Source: Oscheius tipulae | Taxonomy: Eukaryota > Nematoda > Chromadorea > Rhabditida > Rhabditidae | Direction of reading: 5' to 3' | NCBI GenBank assembly: GCA_037178975.1 | Contig: JASJZH010000006.1 | Location: 5,208,001-5,272,000, forward strand | DNA length: 64,000 nt | Shown: positions 10,260 to 23,400 of the stretch, one piece after another | How positions within the stretch are numbered: position 1 is the stretch's first letter | Layout of the letters: each line of letters starts with the position of its first letter | Notes under the pieces: generated by a model | What the model was told of the DNA's origin: nothing | Seen by the model: only the letters and a program-made list of their open reading frames with translations | Database searches by the model: none | Program-made: the position numbers and the translations under genes

Positions 10260-13200
10260 CTTTTTATTACCTACACCATAACTTTCACTTTCCCCATTCT
10301 CTACTTTGTCTTTATTCCTCTCTGCCTCTCAATAGCATAGTCACTCCCTCGGGTACCGTTTTCTCTATTCTCACTTTCCGCCTACTGAAAATTCTCTCCT
10401 GCCATAATATTTATTCGAGCAGCTTTGTCTGTACGTTGTAATAAAGTTGCTGGTGACGCGATGTTATCTTCCGGTCGACACCTCGGCGGATAACATTAAG
10501 TGGAAGAGTCACTGACCGTAAAGCCTATCTGATTCTCATTCCTCAACTTGTCGTTGGGCTAATCCAAATAGAGTTGTCTGTAATTTGTCTGTATGAAGTC
10601 CTACATTCAACGAAGAGACGGAGAGTGTTTGAGCTCTTGCGTGCCAAGTGGACGTGTATCGCTGTGTCCTCCACAAATAATCTGCGAGCCCCCCTGCTGG
10701 AGACCTCGAACGGGTCGAACTTTGTCTTCCACACAGTTCGCATTTTATGGTCTGTTTACGATTTCTGAAGTCTGCGCACTACCATCAACCATTAGGCCGA
10801 CAGAGTGCCCATTCTCTTTATCCAATGTTTCAAACATTCATTTTGTAGGAAGAAGCTAATGCTAACTCATTGTCGCCTCGCGAACTGCTGGCCTGGACAT
10901 CTTGAAAAATGGCCACGTTACGAAGCTTACAACCATTGACAAATGGGAGATCTGGCTACTCCAGTGAACACTTTCAATCCTACTTACCATTGCCTCGTTT
11001 CCTTTTTCTGTTTCTTTTCATTTTCTGTTGCATAATCGGATGCAAGGGATCACGTTAATCCGAATACTATTGGAAGTCAGAAGAGAACTTTCAAATTTAA
11101 CGAGCATTGATCTCTGACGGGTGGGTATTTGTGACCGTTACTTATCAGTAGTCTGTCTATTGATTCATTCATTTTGTACACCGTTTGAGATAGCCCGAAC
11201 CAAGATTATTCAACTCTTGAACGTCCCAAAATACTGACTCACATCTTAAAGGACATGTTCCGCCGACTAAAAGCAGTCCCTCGTGTGCTGTCTGTCGTCC
11301 CATTTTGGCTCGTTTTTGTTCTAAATGTCACCAGTCCCTCTCATACTACTTTTTTCCTTCTCCAAAAGTTAGGTTCTGAACCGGACCGCCCGTTATATAC
11401 TGTTTACGCGCCTTCTTAGCAGCCATTCTGGCATTGAGACCTGATTAGAAGTCTCTCTTTTGTGCTTCCTATTAGACGCCAATCGCTTCCGGTTCGATTT
11501 TCCAGGCGAAATCTATTGTGACTGTTTGCAAATCCGCCAACGGCATTGATTACAGAGGCTCGTCTATCTCGCCCCGCTGACCACTTGACCCCACTTGGTC
11601 ACACCTCAATACTGAGCTCCTCTTGGTAAATTTGTTTCCCGAGGGGAAGTGAATAAAAACAAGAGGTCGTTTCTGGGGAGTGGCGAGGGAGGCAGCTTGT
11701 AAAAAGCGCGACAGGCGCCGTCTCACTGTTTCAGTGGGCAGCCATGTGGTCAGTCGACAGCTGGCGCGAATACTGCAAATTCGAATTTTGGCCGCCATCC
11801 AGCCGACTTCACACACAACTATCAACGCCGCGTGTTCCTCCTCACACATTGATTATTGCTTTACGCAATCACAACACAATGATGATGCAAACTTACGATC
11901 AAAAAATTTTCTTTATTGTTTACCTTTCGCGAAATCGCTGATTATGATTGAAGACGATAAGTCAAGACTTTTGAAAACGCCACAACTGCTTTCACGAACT
12001 GATTCGCTGTACATCCGACGTTTATCTACCCATAACTATTTTCGTTTTTGTCATTATAAGTGGAAACAATTAATGATTGTTGCCTTATCTGAATTTTTAT
12101 GCTTTTTGATTCCAGAATGGTAGTAACGACATAAAACGAGACTTTACACCTTCAAAGTAAACCTCATTGGATTCGGTTATCGGATTAATCGAACTGACAG
12201 CCCAATGGCAGGACTGATGCGACCGCGACCCAACAGTCCGTAATTCCATCCTTCCCGTTCTCTTTACTGCATTTTTTGCGTTCGTTTACTATCTGAACGT
12301 TATCAAAAGGTATTTTTTTGGAAAATGCTTTAAAAATATAATCATACTATACAGTTTCCGAGTTACTTCCATCTACAATATGATTTCAAATAATTTTCCG
12401 TTGCAAATGTGCAATTGGATTAGTATCCGCCTGTCCAGTAGTATTCCCAATAGGCTCAATTCACCGACTGCCGACCTCTGCTATTGTTCTGTCCGTTCAA
12501 CAAATAGCTCACCTAGGGGTGCGAACAGTCTACCAAAACATCTCTACTTGGTTTCTTGCATTCTTTTCGAACCAAATTTTCGAAATTTGTTTTGACCTTG
12601 TTAGTCGTTTGATAGGAGCGATGTCACCACATCGGGATGTTCACATCTGGCATTCTTTTGTCTTGAGTCCACTTCCACCTGTCCTTTGCTCTGCTTTCGC
12701 TCACAGTCATCTGACGAAATTAGCATTTCCCGCTCATTCAGTCTTCTTCCTCGATACATCATGTCTTTCTCTATTCTCTAATTCATCTCTTCCTGTCCAC
12801 GTCGCGCGCTCGTTTTTTTGAACGGGTTTCTCGTTCAAACGTTTCCCGGCCGGGCAGCTTTCCCTGCTTGAGAACGCCGTCTCTTATTCAGCTCACTTTT
12901 TGTCATTTTCTCACTGCTCAAAGATAACAAAGAATTTGCTGTTACACAATTGGAAGAACCTTCTGAGGACAGTTGGTAGCCAGTGCAAATAACTACCCAT
13001 CCATCACTGACTCGGACACGTTTTGGTGCTGGCTAAGTGAATGCCCTGATCTACTAGAATGCTTTTGGCTTTTACTATGTTTTCTATTTCCAACAGCTGT
13101 CTTTTATGAGCTGTAGCTCATTCGTAAAGTACTGCCAGTGGTGGAAAATGTTCTCATGTCGAACATATCGTTGCTATTTCTCCTTTTAGTGTGAAGAAGC

Positions 13201-14489
13201 TGGCATTTTATCTCTTGCCTGTACAATAATTAGTTTTCAGCAATACTGATTCTTAGAATTTTTTTCTCGTCACTCCTTAGCAGGAAGAAGCATTCTTTAA
13301 AACTACTTGTTTTTGATGTTTATGTACTTTACCGGTTGTGTACTGCGATGTTTTCAAACATTTCACCGTTTTTCCATCCCAAGTCACGCGAGTGTACTGC
13401 CATTCTATTGAAAAAGTGATTTCTTTCTTGATTACTTGCCATTTACGCTGCCCGTTATGCGTTTTATTGCCCCGCTTTTCACCACCTAATCAGCCGCTGG
13501 CTTCTTATCTGAAATTGCTGGAAAGGGCAGCACCTGCGACCACTGTCCTTTTACCGATGTCTCAAAAATTGTATAGATGCGTTTTGCGGTTTTCATCCAT
13601 CAGATCCGAGCTAATAGCTCGTCCTGTGGTAAATAATTCTGCTCTGCGGCACCTGTCGTCAGTTCTTGTCTAAGTTTTGATTGATCATTCAGAGCATTCT
13701 CCATTCTTCAATACTCTACATATGTGTTTCCTTCTTTTTTTCGTATTTTATTACAGTCGTTTTCAGTCATCATCCTACTGGGGGATGAGCTCCGACTAAC
13801 GTTTCTCGTCAGTATCCCTTCGTTGGATACTTTCATCAATTCACTTCAGTAACTTTCTGGTTACGAAATTTCTCAAAGTACAAAACACCAAAACATTTCG
13901 TTGGAGAATATGATCCGTCCACTGGAAACGTCGATCTCGGTAAGAATGACCTCCTGATAGCCGGATAGCTTTTTCAACCTTAGGCTGTTTGTATTGGCCA
14001 CGCTCCATGATCCACGCGCGCCGGGCATGATATCTCCAAGTTTATTTGCTCGAGCCTTTCTTTTTGATGGCTGTCAAAATGCGTTTCACAGGCCTCGTCG
14101 AGAGAAACATTCCGGATTCGCTGCCAAACAATCTATAACCTCGATCCTTCAGGGCGGCAATTCGACGATGGTTTAGAATGAAAAAATACGCGGGGTTCAA
14201 CTGATTAATAAGTTGTCACGGCCATCATCTTTTTGCAATAAGAATGCTGGGGTCGAAGCGTTCGACGAATGATTTATGTGGCCACAACGTGGTATCAGAT
14301 TCAGTACTCCTCAGATTTTATCTTTTGAGGCCTTGAAACGCATCCTTGTCTTGTCTAATTGGTCGCCAGTTTCCTCTTCTGTGGCATGAGCTCGAGCCAA
14401 AAAAATTAACCACATTTTCGACATGATCATAGATATTCATGCCAAAAAAACCTCGTTTCTATATTTTACCCTAATTTAAACATTTTCAG
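10260..14489. other. gene-poor, pyrimidine-rich stretch upstream of unc-83-like gene
   Basis: About 4.2 kb after the acyltransferase. Many open frames occur by chance here, but apart from a possible exon at 13813-13939 I could not assemble a protein. The plus strand is rich in C and T throughout, as in the long introns of the unc-83-like gene that follows. Much of it may therefore be promoter, 5' UTR or first introns of that gene. No repeats or RNA genes recognised. Confidence 0.4.
13813..13939 (+). other. candidate exon of unknown gene
   Basis: A 127-base block between a TCGTCAG acceptor and a GGTAAGA donor has one open frame, starting YPFVGYFHQF and containing KHFVGEYDPSTGN. It looks coding, but its end phase does not fit the next unc-83-like exon at 14490. 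Joined instead to an acceptor at 13983 it reads 15 more residues to a stop. It could be an alternative 5' exon, the end of a small gene, or chance. Confidence 0.3.
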
Positions 14490-17400
14490 TACGACAGCAT
14501 AACCGAGATCGACCTTTTCTTTGAAAACTGCTCTTCTCTCTACAATCTCATCTTGGATGCCATTCACGATTTATCTTCAAAGGTCAGCCGTCAGCTTTGC
14601 ATCACAACCGAATGTTGCGTAGTATGCACATTTGACTAAAGACGCTCGTTTCCCTCGCGTTTAGGGCTCTTACGGCAAAATAATACGGATCAGATCCACA
14701 TTTCGGCTCCAATATCATGTCTTGTACAGCGATCCCTTCGTTTTGTAGATAGGACTGTTGTGCCAGCCGGAAATGCGATATCCGTCGCCCGTGGCGGCAT
14801 TGTCTCAGATCAGCGCAAATCCTCACCCAGGGTCACGCTCTCATGCTCGCTTCAAGCTTAGCCTTGTCAATTGATTCTTCATTCTTTGGACCCTTGTCCT
14901 TGCTAGTTGTAAAGGCTATTTAGCAAACTGTATCGACTTACGTAATGATCATTCGATCGATACGCAACTCCAAGGGGTCACTCACTAGACTCCTATTCCC
15001 ACTGACCCAACCATTAGCTGTCGCGTGTAACCGAAGAGCGTTCGTGAATATTAGAACATTCCCACGGGTCAGAGCTGAATCAGGATACTAGTCACCGCTA
15101 TCCGTTCCTCGCGTGTCTGGTACAGATTCCTCAGTTTTTTTGCAGTTCGTACATGTAGAGATCCTCTTCCTTTTCCATCATAGAAACATGCAGTCCCTTC
15201 TTTGGGCTAGACGGCGATTTTCTCGCGTTCGAATTCCCAGTTACGCTTCGCCGCCTTCTATTGAACCGAACAAACAGTTGCGAGCCATCTACTCCTTTAC
15301 GATCAACCTCTACCATTTTCGTTTAAACCGATGGTTAGCCAGATAACTGGCAAGATATCCCACACCGCATCGTAATTGTTTCCGCTTCCTGAAACTTGGC
15401 TGCTGCTCGTTTGAAAGGGCCAGTCGGTCTCCATCGTGAATTCATTACTCTTTTTAGGCTATTCGCACTTTCTACGACATGCACTTTTTCTGTCTATGGC
15501 CCTTTAGAGTATCCAACTCGAATTACAAAGACTAAGTTGCTTAGGTCTCGTCTCTCCGAAACTCTTGCACACTCTCGACTGCGCATCTGTTGCTCTGCGT
15601 TCCACTACGGATTTATTGCTTTTTGCAGTAACATACAGGCCTGATAGAAGAAGCCATTAATAAGCGAGCAGTGGATTAGCATAAACAATTGCCAGCAGAT
15701 GCCTTCTAACGAGATAACGTGCATCTTCACAGGCGCGCTTTTCAACTTCAATCTGCTATCAGTTCAAAAGTATTAGCCATATCAGTGTGCACCATTGCTT
15801 CTGTACTTTTTGTTATTTCTTTTTTTTATAGAAACACATTTTTGCGAGATCCTTTCTGATTCTTCTGTTTTTTGTGTCAAAAAGTCTGTTTGCAAGCTAT
15901 TACAAGCGCAATTTTGATGCAAAAGGCTATCTATCTTCCCCGACAGGGTGGTACGGCTGTTTTCTCATAGTTGCGCACTTTCTTATAGCTCTGCGACCAT
16001 CTGTGTACCTCTTTGTCGCAGCTGCCGACCTGAATCGTCTCCTCTTACGCGATCTTAGGTTAGATAAAACCCACTCTGCATTGAGCACAGTCCTAGATAG
16101 TATAGATTTTGGCATAGAATTGTTTTTGAGCGATACCTTCGTTTGTCTACAAACTTAGATATCGCTCTTTAAGTGTTCGAGAACTAGATGCTCACTTTCT
16201 TCATAGCCTTTTCTTACATCGATTAGTTCTCCAAACTGTCCCCATCAGACAACTGGGACACTTTTGGCACAGTTAGTGTTCACTTGGCACTCTTATTCCG
16301 CAACCCTGCCATTAAGACGAGCTATTCATCCTCATTTGCCAGCTCATTGTTCTTGAGTAATTGTCCGTGCTTCGAGTGATGAGCTCCTCGACACTCGAGA
16401 ACACTCGCCTCAAACATTCCATCATCAGGTATTCCATCTAAGAAATCGTCGCCCAATTTCTATGGTTATGCCAATCTGTAATTTGAGAGGCTCTTCTTAG
16501 ATGAGGGGCCTGTAAGACTGATTAGAATAATAGGGCCGAGATTGTTTGTGCTGTCTCCAGGATTAATTAAAGGACCGTCTCATTACGCTCATATCTTGAA
16601 GAATAAGGACGCGTCCGTAAGCCTCTAATTCCCATTTCCTATATCGCAATTGCTCACAACATGATCCTTTGTCTGCAAAATTTAATTGATTCCGGCCATC
16701 TTTGCAGACGCTGACATGCCAAAAACTTGAGGAGATGTCGGCGGCAGTAGCTGATGCCGGTCGTCGTCTCGTCATCGGCAATCCCGACGTCGACGGCGTT
16801 GTCGCTCTGCGCATCAACACCATCAGTTCAGCTTTGGAACAGCTCAGGATTAGAAAAGGGGCAACCTCCGATTCTGAGTCATGTAGTAAGTATTTGCAAG
16901 TGTTTTATGAGAGATCTTTTCCAGGCTCACGCTCCCAAGGTTCCTCAGAAATTCGAAACTGGATTCATTCAGTGGAGAAGAGACTGAATGAACATGAACA
17001 AACTCTTCAGCAGAAGAAGAACTACCGTCCAGCTTTGACAAAGCTTTTGGCCGACCAGCAGGTAACATGTTTTCAATTTTATTTTTTAAGATCTTCTATA
17101 ATCTAAAACACAAAGATATAGATGAAAAACATGTTGATTCAAGTAAGGCGATTTTCCCTAGCTTGGAACTTTGAAAACCTGATCTCATTCTTGCAAAACG
17201 GAAAAAGAGCTTGTACTAAATTTTGAATCGCACTGCTCTGTTTGTAACGACTGTCGGTAATGTTTTTAACCTGAACTTCAAGCAGTTCTATCGTCAATGT
17301 TTGAATTCGAGTTCTACCATTTCTGAAATTATGGTAAAAAGTTTTAAGCGGTCAACAAATTATGACAAGTTGAACCAAAAACTGTAAACTGGCTACTAGC

Positions 17401-20400
17401 CAATCAGCCAGACCAGAAGCTCTTAGAAAACCTTGTGAAGTTACGGGTGGCGCCAATAATAAGGATCCCTCAAACGCTTTGTCAAACAGAAAAAAACTCT
17501 ACCCTCGTGGGAGAAACCCAGTAGTTCTGCATGTCGTATAGTTCGCCTAGCATATTAAGCGGTCGGCGTCAATTTAAGCTTTTATAGTTCCGTTTTTTTT
17601 GAATCTCCTATCCTAGTTAGGATTGCTTTTGAACCCTTTGGCCTGGCCAAGAGGAAATTAACCAGGTTAGAGACTTTAAAAGAACTAAATTAGCCGGTCC
17701 CTACCGGTTGCAACCACTCTGTTGACCGGTAATGGACGACAGGTGGTTATGGGCAGCCGGGTTGCGTGTGAGGTCAACACTAATTGGCACCTTATGAATA
17801 ACGAACCTTACGCTCGACAGTCGAGTCTAATAGTGACTCTCAGTCATTTTCCTTTCAGTTTAACTCCATATGGTAATTCTCTAGCTCACACCAAAAAAGG
17901 TTTTTTGGGGGTTTTCGCCTTTGAAATTACGACTTTCACGGTAGACGATACTGGTCAACAGCACCTGAAAAGCCGCATCTGTCCAGCCATTAATCCCTTC
18001 TAATGGGCCAGTCAACTATCTGATCTTAAATGTTTTTCTTTCAAAAGCAAGCCGGCAAGTCGACTCGGTGTCTGCCTCAGTCTACCGCCACTTTGCGCTC
18101 TTTTGGCCGTCACTGTTTCTTTACCTTTTGTCTTGCAAAGATAGCGCTAGATCTGAAGAGGACGCAGAGGGATGTACTACACCTAATCCGACGGCGACCG
18201 CAGCGCACAGTGTTTATATACGTATCAATCAAACAGGCGTTATCTGAGCGCATCTGCTGCACACAGTTATCGTAATACACCGGTTCCGTTTTTGCATTCT
18301 TTTTGTGTGTATTGATAATCCTCTTCACCCGAAGTGGAGACAGCCGGTGTCGTATTGCAATTCAGGTCGGGGCTTTGTAACCGGCGCCAGTTATTATTTC
18401 AAGCCCGGATTGCTTCCCGACTGACAGTCGACGGTTGTCGTCAAGCGTAAAAACGCAAAGACTGCGTATTACGGGCTCCTTGTCGACATTAAAACTTTGC
18501 CCTTCGCTTCGGCACTCACAGTGAAAATTTCAGTTCTCTATATTAATCCTTTAGAAGTAGCTCATTTTGCCGGTTTGGAACCATTAGTGCATTCGACCAG
18601 TTTTGACGGCAGAAACGCCTGTCTCTTTCATCTTTTCCTCAATTTGATTCATTGGCTAATAGTCACTTAAAAAAACTGATTATTACATCAGTTTTTAAAC
18701 GAGCTGTGCTTATTTTCTTCTAGAAAGTTTTTACGTGCATTCAGTTTCGGTTATGCCCAAATTTGTGGATATTGCCATATAGTAATCAGCGCCCACTCAG
18801 CCATCCATCTTTACGAGCGTCCCCGAGGCCATCGCAGCCGGAGAATCCACCGGAATCCCGGCTTTATGCTATCACCAATTGTTTTCTTTTCTTTGCATAT
18901 ACTGAAAAGAACATCTTCTTGTTTCCTATAACACCCAGTGAGCGAACATGCTCGCTATTCAGAAAGTATTCACCAATACCAAACGAGCCCATTTATTCAA
19001 TAGCCACCTCAGAATATAGAGATTTGCTACTGTTTTTGGCATGCAATTTGATCGATCTAACAACACTGTACAAGAAGTTCCGATAGCAAAATTGGTGCCA
19101 ACCTCTCTTGTTAAGATTCCGCAGGAATGACCCTGAAATGGCCTCACAAGCCATTCATGCTATTTTCTCGACTAAACTCCGGTCTTTTCAGGTCCTCCAA
19201 TTGGAGATTCAAACCGAGGGCCAAAGCCACATCAACCGGCTCTATCATTTCCTCAAGTAGGTTATCAAACAATGCGGAGAAACAATAGACTTTGCAGATC
19301 CGAAAGTGATCCCTCCGCGGATCACTACAGTAGAAAGAAATCCAACACTGACGCTATCAGGAAGAAGTGGCACACCGTCTATCTGAACAGTCTATCCCTG
19401 CAGTTTCGCATTGAGGATCTCCTCAACAAGACTCAGGTTTGTGACGAGACTGTTATACAATCCAATTCGCGCCGCATCTGCCTCCCATGTTAGTTGGTGC
19501 CTTTGTTGGACCAACGGCCTCCAAAGGAAATGTCATCGTAGGTAGTCATGGAACATTGTTAGTGCCACCACACTTGCCTTACAAAAATTGCTCATGTTTT
19601 GTCGCTCTCGGCAGGCTGAATGTCAGTCAACGTTTGGGTTGTAAAGGCAGCTGGACGAAAGAAGGAGCGCGGATTATACAGCGACGCCGAGACGGACATC
19701 CATTGTCTCTCTCTAACGGCAATATTCAAGCAGAGTTTAATCTTCAACTTTGCATTTCATCCTCATTCATAAAGTGAAAGTTCTGACCTGTCGTGTTTCG
19801 AACAATTGCCGATCGCTAATTACATGCCAGGCGAATTTGATCCTCACCAATCATTCCGGCCTGTGGCGCTAAATTTGTACTGGAAGCTCACTGATAGAGA
19901 CGCAGTCGAGGTTCAAATTGTTGTGAACTACATTGACCCTCTTATGAGCTGACAGCCGAGCGAATCATTTCAAAACGGATACCGCCTAACCGATCTGTTT
20001 GTCTGCTAACCTTGAGAGAACCTTCTCGGTATCCCTGCTTGTATAGAAGACACTCGCGCAACAAGGTCTTGCCCTTCCGTCTCCTGTCGTCTATTGTGCC
20101 TAGTTCTTTTTGCGGCCCCAGCTCCATTATGTCCAGCTGGCAAACCACAGGTATAACTTCTTCTCCTCCATATGTTTTGCAATTGACATGAGGCAGAAAG
20201 TGCGCTGTAATTGTAAATTATGGTTGACCCGAGAGCAGATCATATTACAAGGCTGTCGGAAGTCTAGAAAGTCTTGCCATAATCGCCAGAATTTATGCCA
20301 CCACAAACTGTCTTTAGGGCGGTCCATAACTGCACAACAGTGTTCTTATCACGACTAATAGGCTGACAGCTCCGTGAAGACTGCCTCTTGCCCCATTTCT

Positions 20401-23400
20401 TGCCTAGACTTGTTAGATGCAGTTCTTGCCAATATTTACCTGTCACACTAGTTCCCACCGGTTGACACATAAGCGGCAAAGAGTAGGCTACGCTGGTTTT
20501 TTTTTTCTCAGAATGGCAGCCGCAGTCACCACTTTTGTACCTCTCAAAGTTTAGCTACGGTTTTGGAACGCTAGTCGCTTTTACGGCTGGTCGAAACATG
20601 GCCGGAAGAGTTTATTGTCTCTCGCAGTGGACATACGATACCACGCTCGCTCGTCACATACTCGCCTTGATTTTGTACGCATGTTCGCGATGCTTCTTTC
20701 ACTATTTTGCTACTGGCATTATTCTGCTGGCCGTCCCTTGCGTCATATTCGCATAAAATTGTTACAACCATGAGTGACGGGTGTTACATTTCGCTGAGGT
20801 CGGTCCTCAAACTCTCGACTTGTGAATATCCATACCTTCTTAGGTCTATTTTTGTGCGGGTAGGTGGTCATTCCTAATCTGTGTGCGGACAGTTCATTGC
20901 GGGACATTGCTGGATGCGCAGCCAAGCATTCTGTATTTGCGCACCTATCCAATCGAAATTCGGCTCTCTTTGACCAGGTAATTACAGGTTGATTACCGCA
21001 CACCAGTCTGCATAATTATTGTTGTCCAGTCTTTGTTCAGCCGATTGGTAGATACCTGTTTTAATTGGCTGTCATTTAGTCTGTTCGCCTGGAAAAACTT
21101 TGCGCATATGCAAATGCACGCATTTCAATTAGCAGACCTTTCATGAAACGCATACGGTTGTATTTACTCAGGTAGCCCATAGGTTCGCATTTCACGCACT
21201 CCATCACAGTCTATCCATCCGACTGCGCGCATCTGCCTCCCTCTTCTTTATTCTATTAACTATTTGTGACAGTCCAAAAGGGGCTTAAAATTCTTGACCT
21301 TGGGGTCAAAAGCTAGATAGCTGTGTGCTCTTGGGATTTTCGCGCGTCTTTGTCATCGAGTGATGCAGGATTAGGCATGTTTTCTCGCTGTCCTTCTACA
21401 ATCTTTCAATTCCTTATAGTGTTAAAAGTCATGCACCATATTCATGTTTCCATGTTTGTCCACCTCCCGTTTATTATTGGGAGAAGGCGGCGCATTTGGT
21501 TTGCGCACACTTCGTGACCTGAGAACTACCGCAACTTCTCACATTTACCATTTTCAGGAGGACTCGGATTCAGAAAGTGACGAGGAGCTGCAAGCACCAC
21601 CAATTAAAAGGGCGCGTCGCGACTCTTCCGCTCGTTCAGAAGAGGCCGACGACACTCTGCCCTTTGCTGAAAGTGAATACGAATCGATCATGGATGGAAG
21701 GTGCATTTTTGTAAAGAATCAATTAGCAGATCGGACGGGAGTACGAGCTCAGCTGTGCCGGGGACAGATCACAGAGTGTTTTGACCCATAAATGGGCGCC
21801 CACAACGTTCACATCAATGTGGCTACTGTGCGAAAAGAGCCTCTTTATTACTATTGTCGCCTGGATCATCATGATTTTTAGAGCTACTGTGACATCCATC
21901 TCTTCCGATGAGTCGCCTGCCCGAGTCAGAAAGTGGGAATCAGTTCAGCAGGATATTGGCTACTCCAGTGGAGAAAACTCTGTCCACGAGGCTCTCAACT
22001 CTCTTGCCGATAATCATACGTGAGCCTCATTTTACCAAGATGCAGGTGTCTGGCAGCTGGAATCCTCAAAAAATCGTAGTTCCGATCTGGTTCTCCCCCG
22101 TTCATCAAAAACGTACTCCCTTTCCGTCAGTACTAGTCATGTCGTCTCCCGAAAGCCATTTCTCAAAGTTGCTCCCTATAAGACAGAACATATTTCTTTT
22201 CTTCCATAGGGCCTTTAACCGCAGTGCGTGTCCTTCGGTTGACAAATGGCTTCCATAGTAGAGTGTGAATTCGAGATAAATGTGAGAAGGCGCGTTTCAA
22301 TGCGAAAAAACCTGAAGTTGATCTGTCTATTTCAGTCCAATCCGTAACTATCTGAACTCCTCCAAGATGTACTACCAAATGGCCATGGACGACGCTTCGG
22401 ATGCCGAAGTGCGAAAGGCGATGGAATCCAAGCTTAATGAGGATCATGTTCACAATCAACTGTCGGAATCAATGCATGTCAGCTACGACCACAATGCCAC
22501 AGCTCTAACTCTTCCAGAATACGGTAAGTTTTTCCTCGAGACTTGTTGATTATGATATCGACATGACGAGCAGACAGTTACCGCCAAATCGATAAAAATC
22601 GTGCAACTGTTTATTTCACGCCGAGACTTGCATTGTCTAGCATTTCACTGCCCGTTTTTAGTTCCACTGACTCATTTTTACTTTCAGATGAAGTGATGGC
22701 TCTCATGGACGAGCAAGACGGTCGTGTTGTTAGAAGTGACAGTTTCAATACTCAATGGAAGGAGATACACGGAGAAACTCCTCGTAAAACAAAACACGAG
22801 GTTCCGGATGCAGCCAAGGTGAGAAACTAAGCAGACATCATAGAGAAAACCGTGACGGAGGCAAATGCGCCAAAGAGCTGCTTCCAATGCAAACAGATAG
22901 ACTGAAGAGATAGACTTTTTGTGACTACCCTTTTCTTGCCGCTTCTTCACTTCACTACTGATTCAATTGTTTTAGCACTCATGCGACGCTTCTTCTGAAG
23001 ATTCATCTGACTGGGAGGGACCAGTTTTACCGGACATCATGAGCAGATCTTTCAACTCGGCCCTGTTCAGCGGATCTTACCATTCCTTGAAGCGCACCAG
23101 ATCCAGCAGCAAAAAGAACTCTCAACTGCTGGACTGTTCGGAAATGGAAGCATCCTTCTGCTCAACAAGATCCGATCTGCCGCCCTGTCTTGGTCGCAGT
23201 CTAAATCGCAAGAAATTACGAGTCAGACGTATGCCAAGAAGTATGAGTGATGGAGAGCAGCTGGGAGTGAAAAGCGGTATGTTTCCGATTCATGTTATTG
23301 CTCTGTTTGAATTGATATGGAGCTCAAATTTCCAGGCTTGTTGACTCCGCAAATCCGTGTGTCTCCTCCGCGAACACCGCTGTCTTCATCTACAAAACTG

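Noticed and set aside
15874-16158. 94-codon open frame with hydrophobic segments in an unc-83 intron
   Set aside because: Lies in pyrimidine-rich intron sequence where such frames are frequent; no donor/acceptor context or homology.
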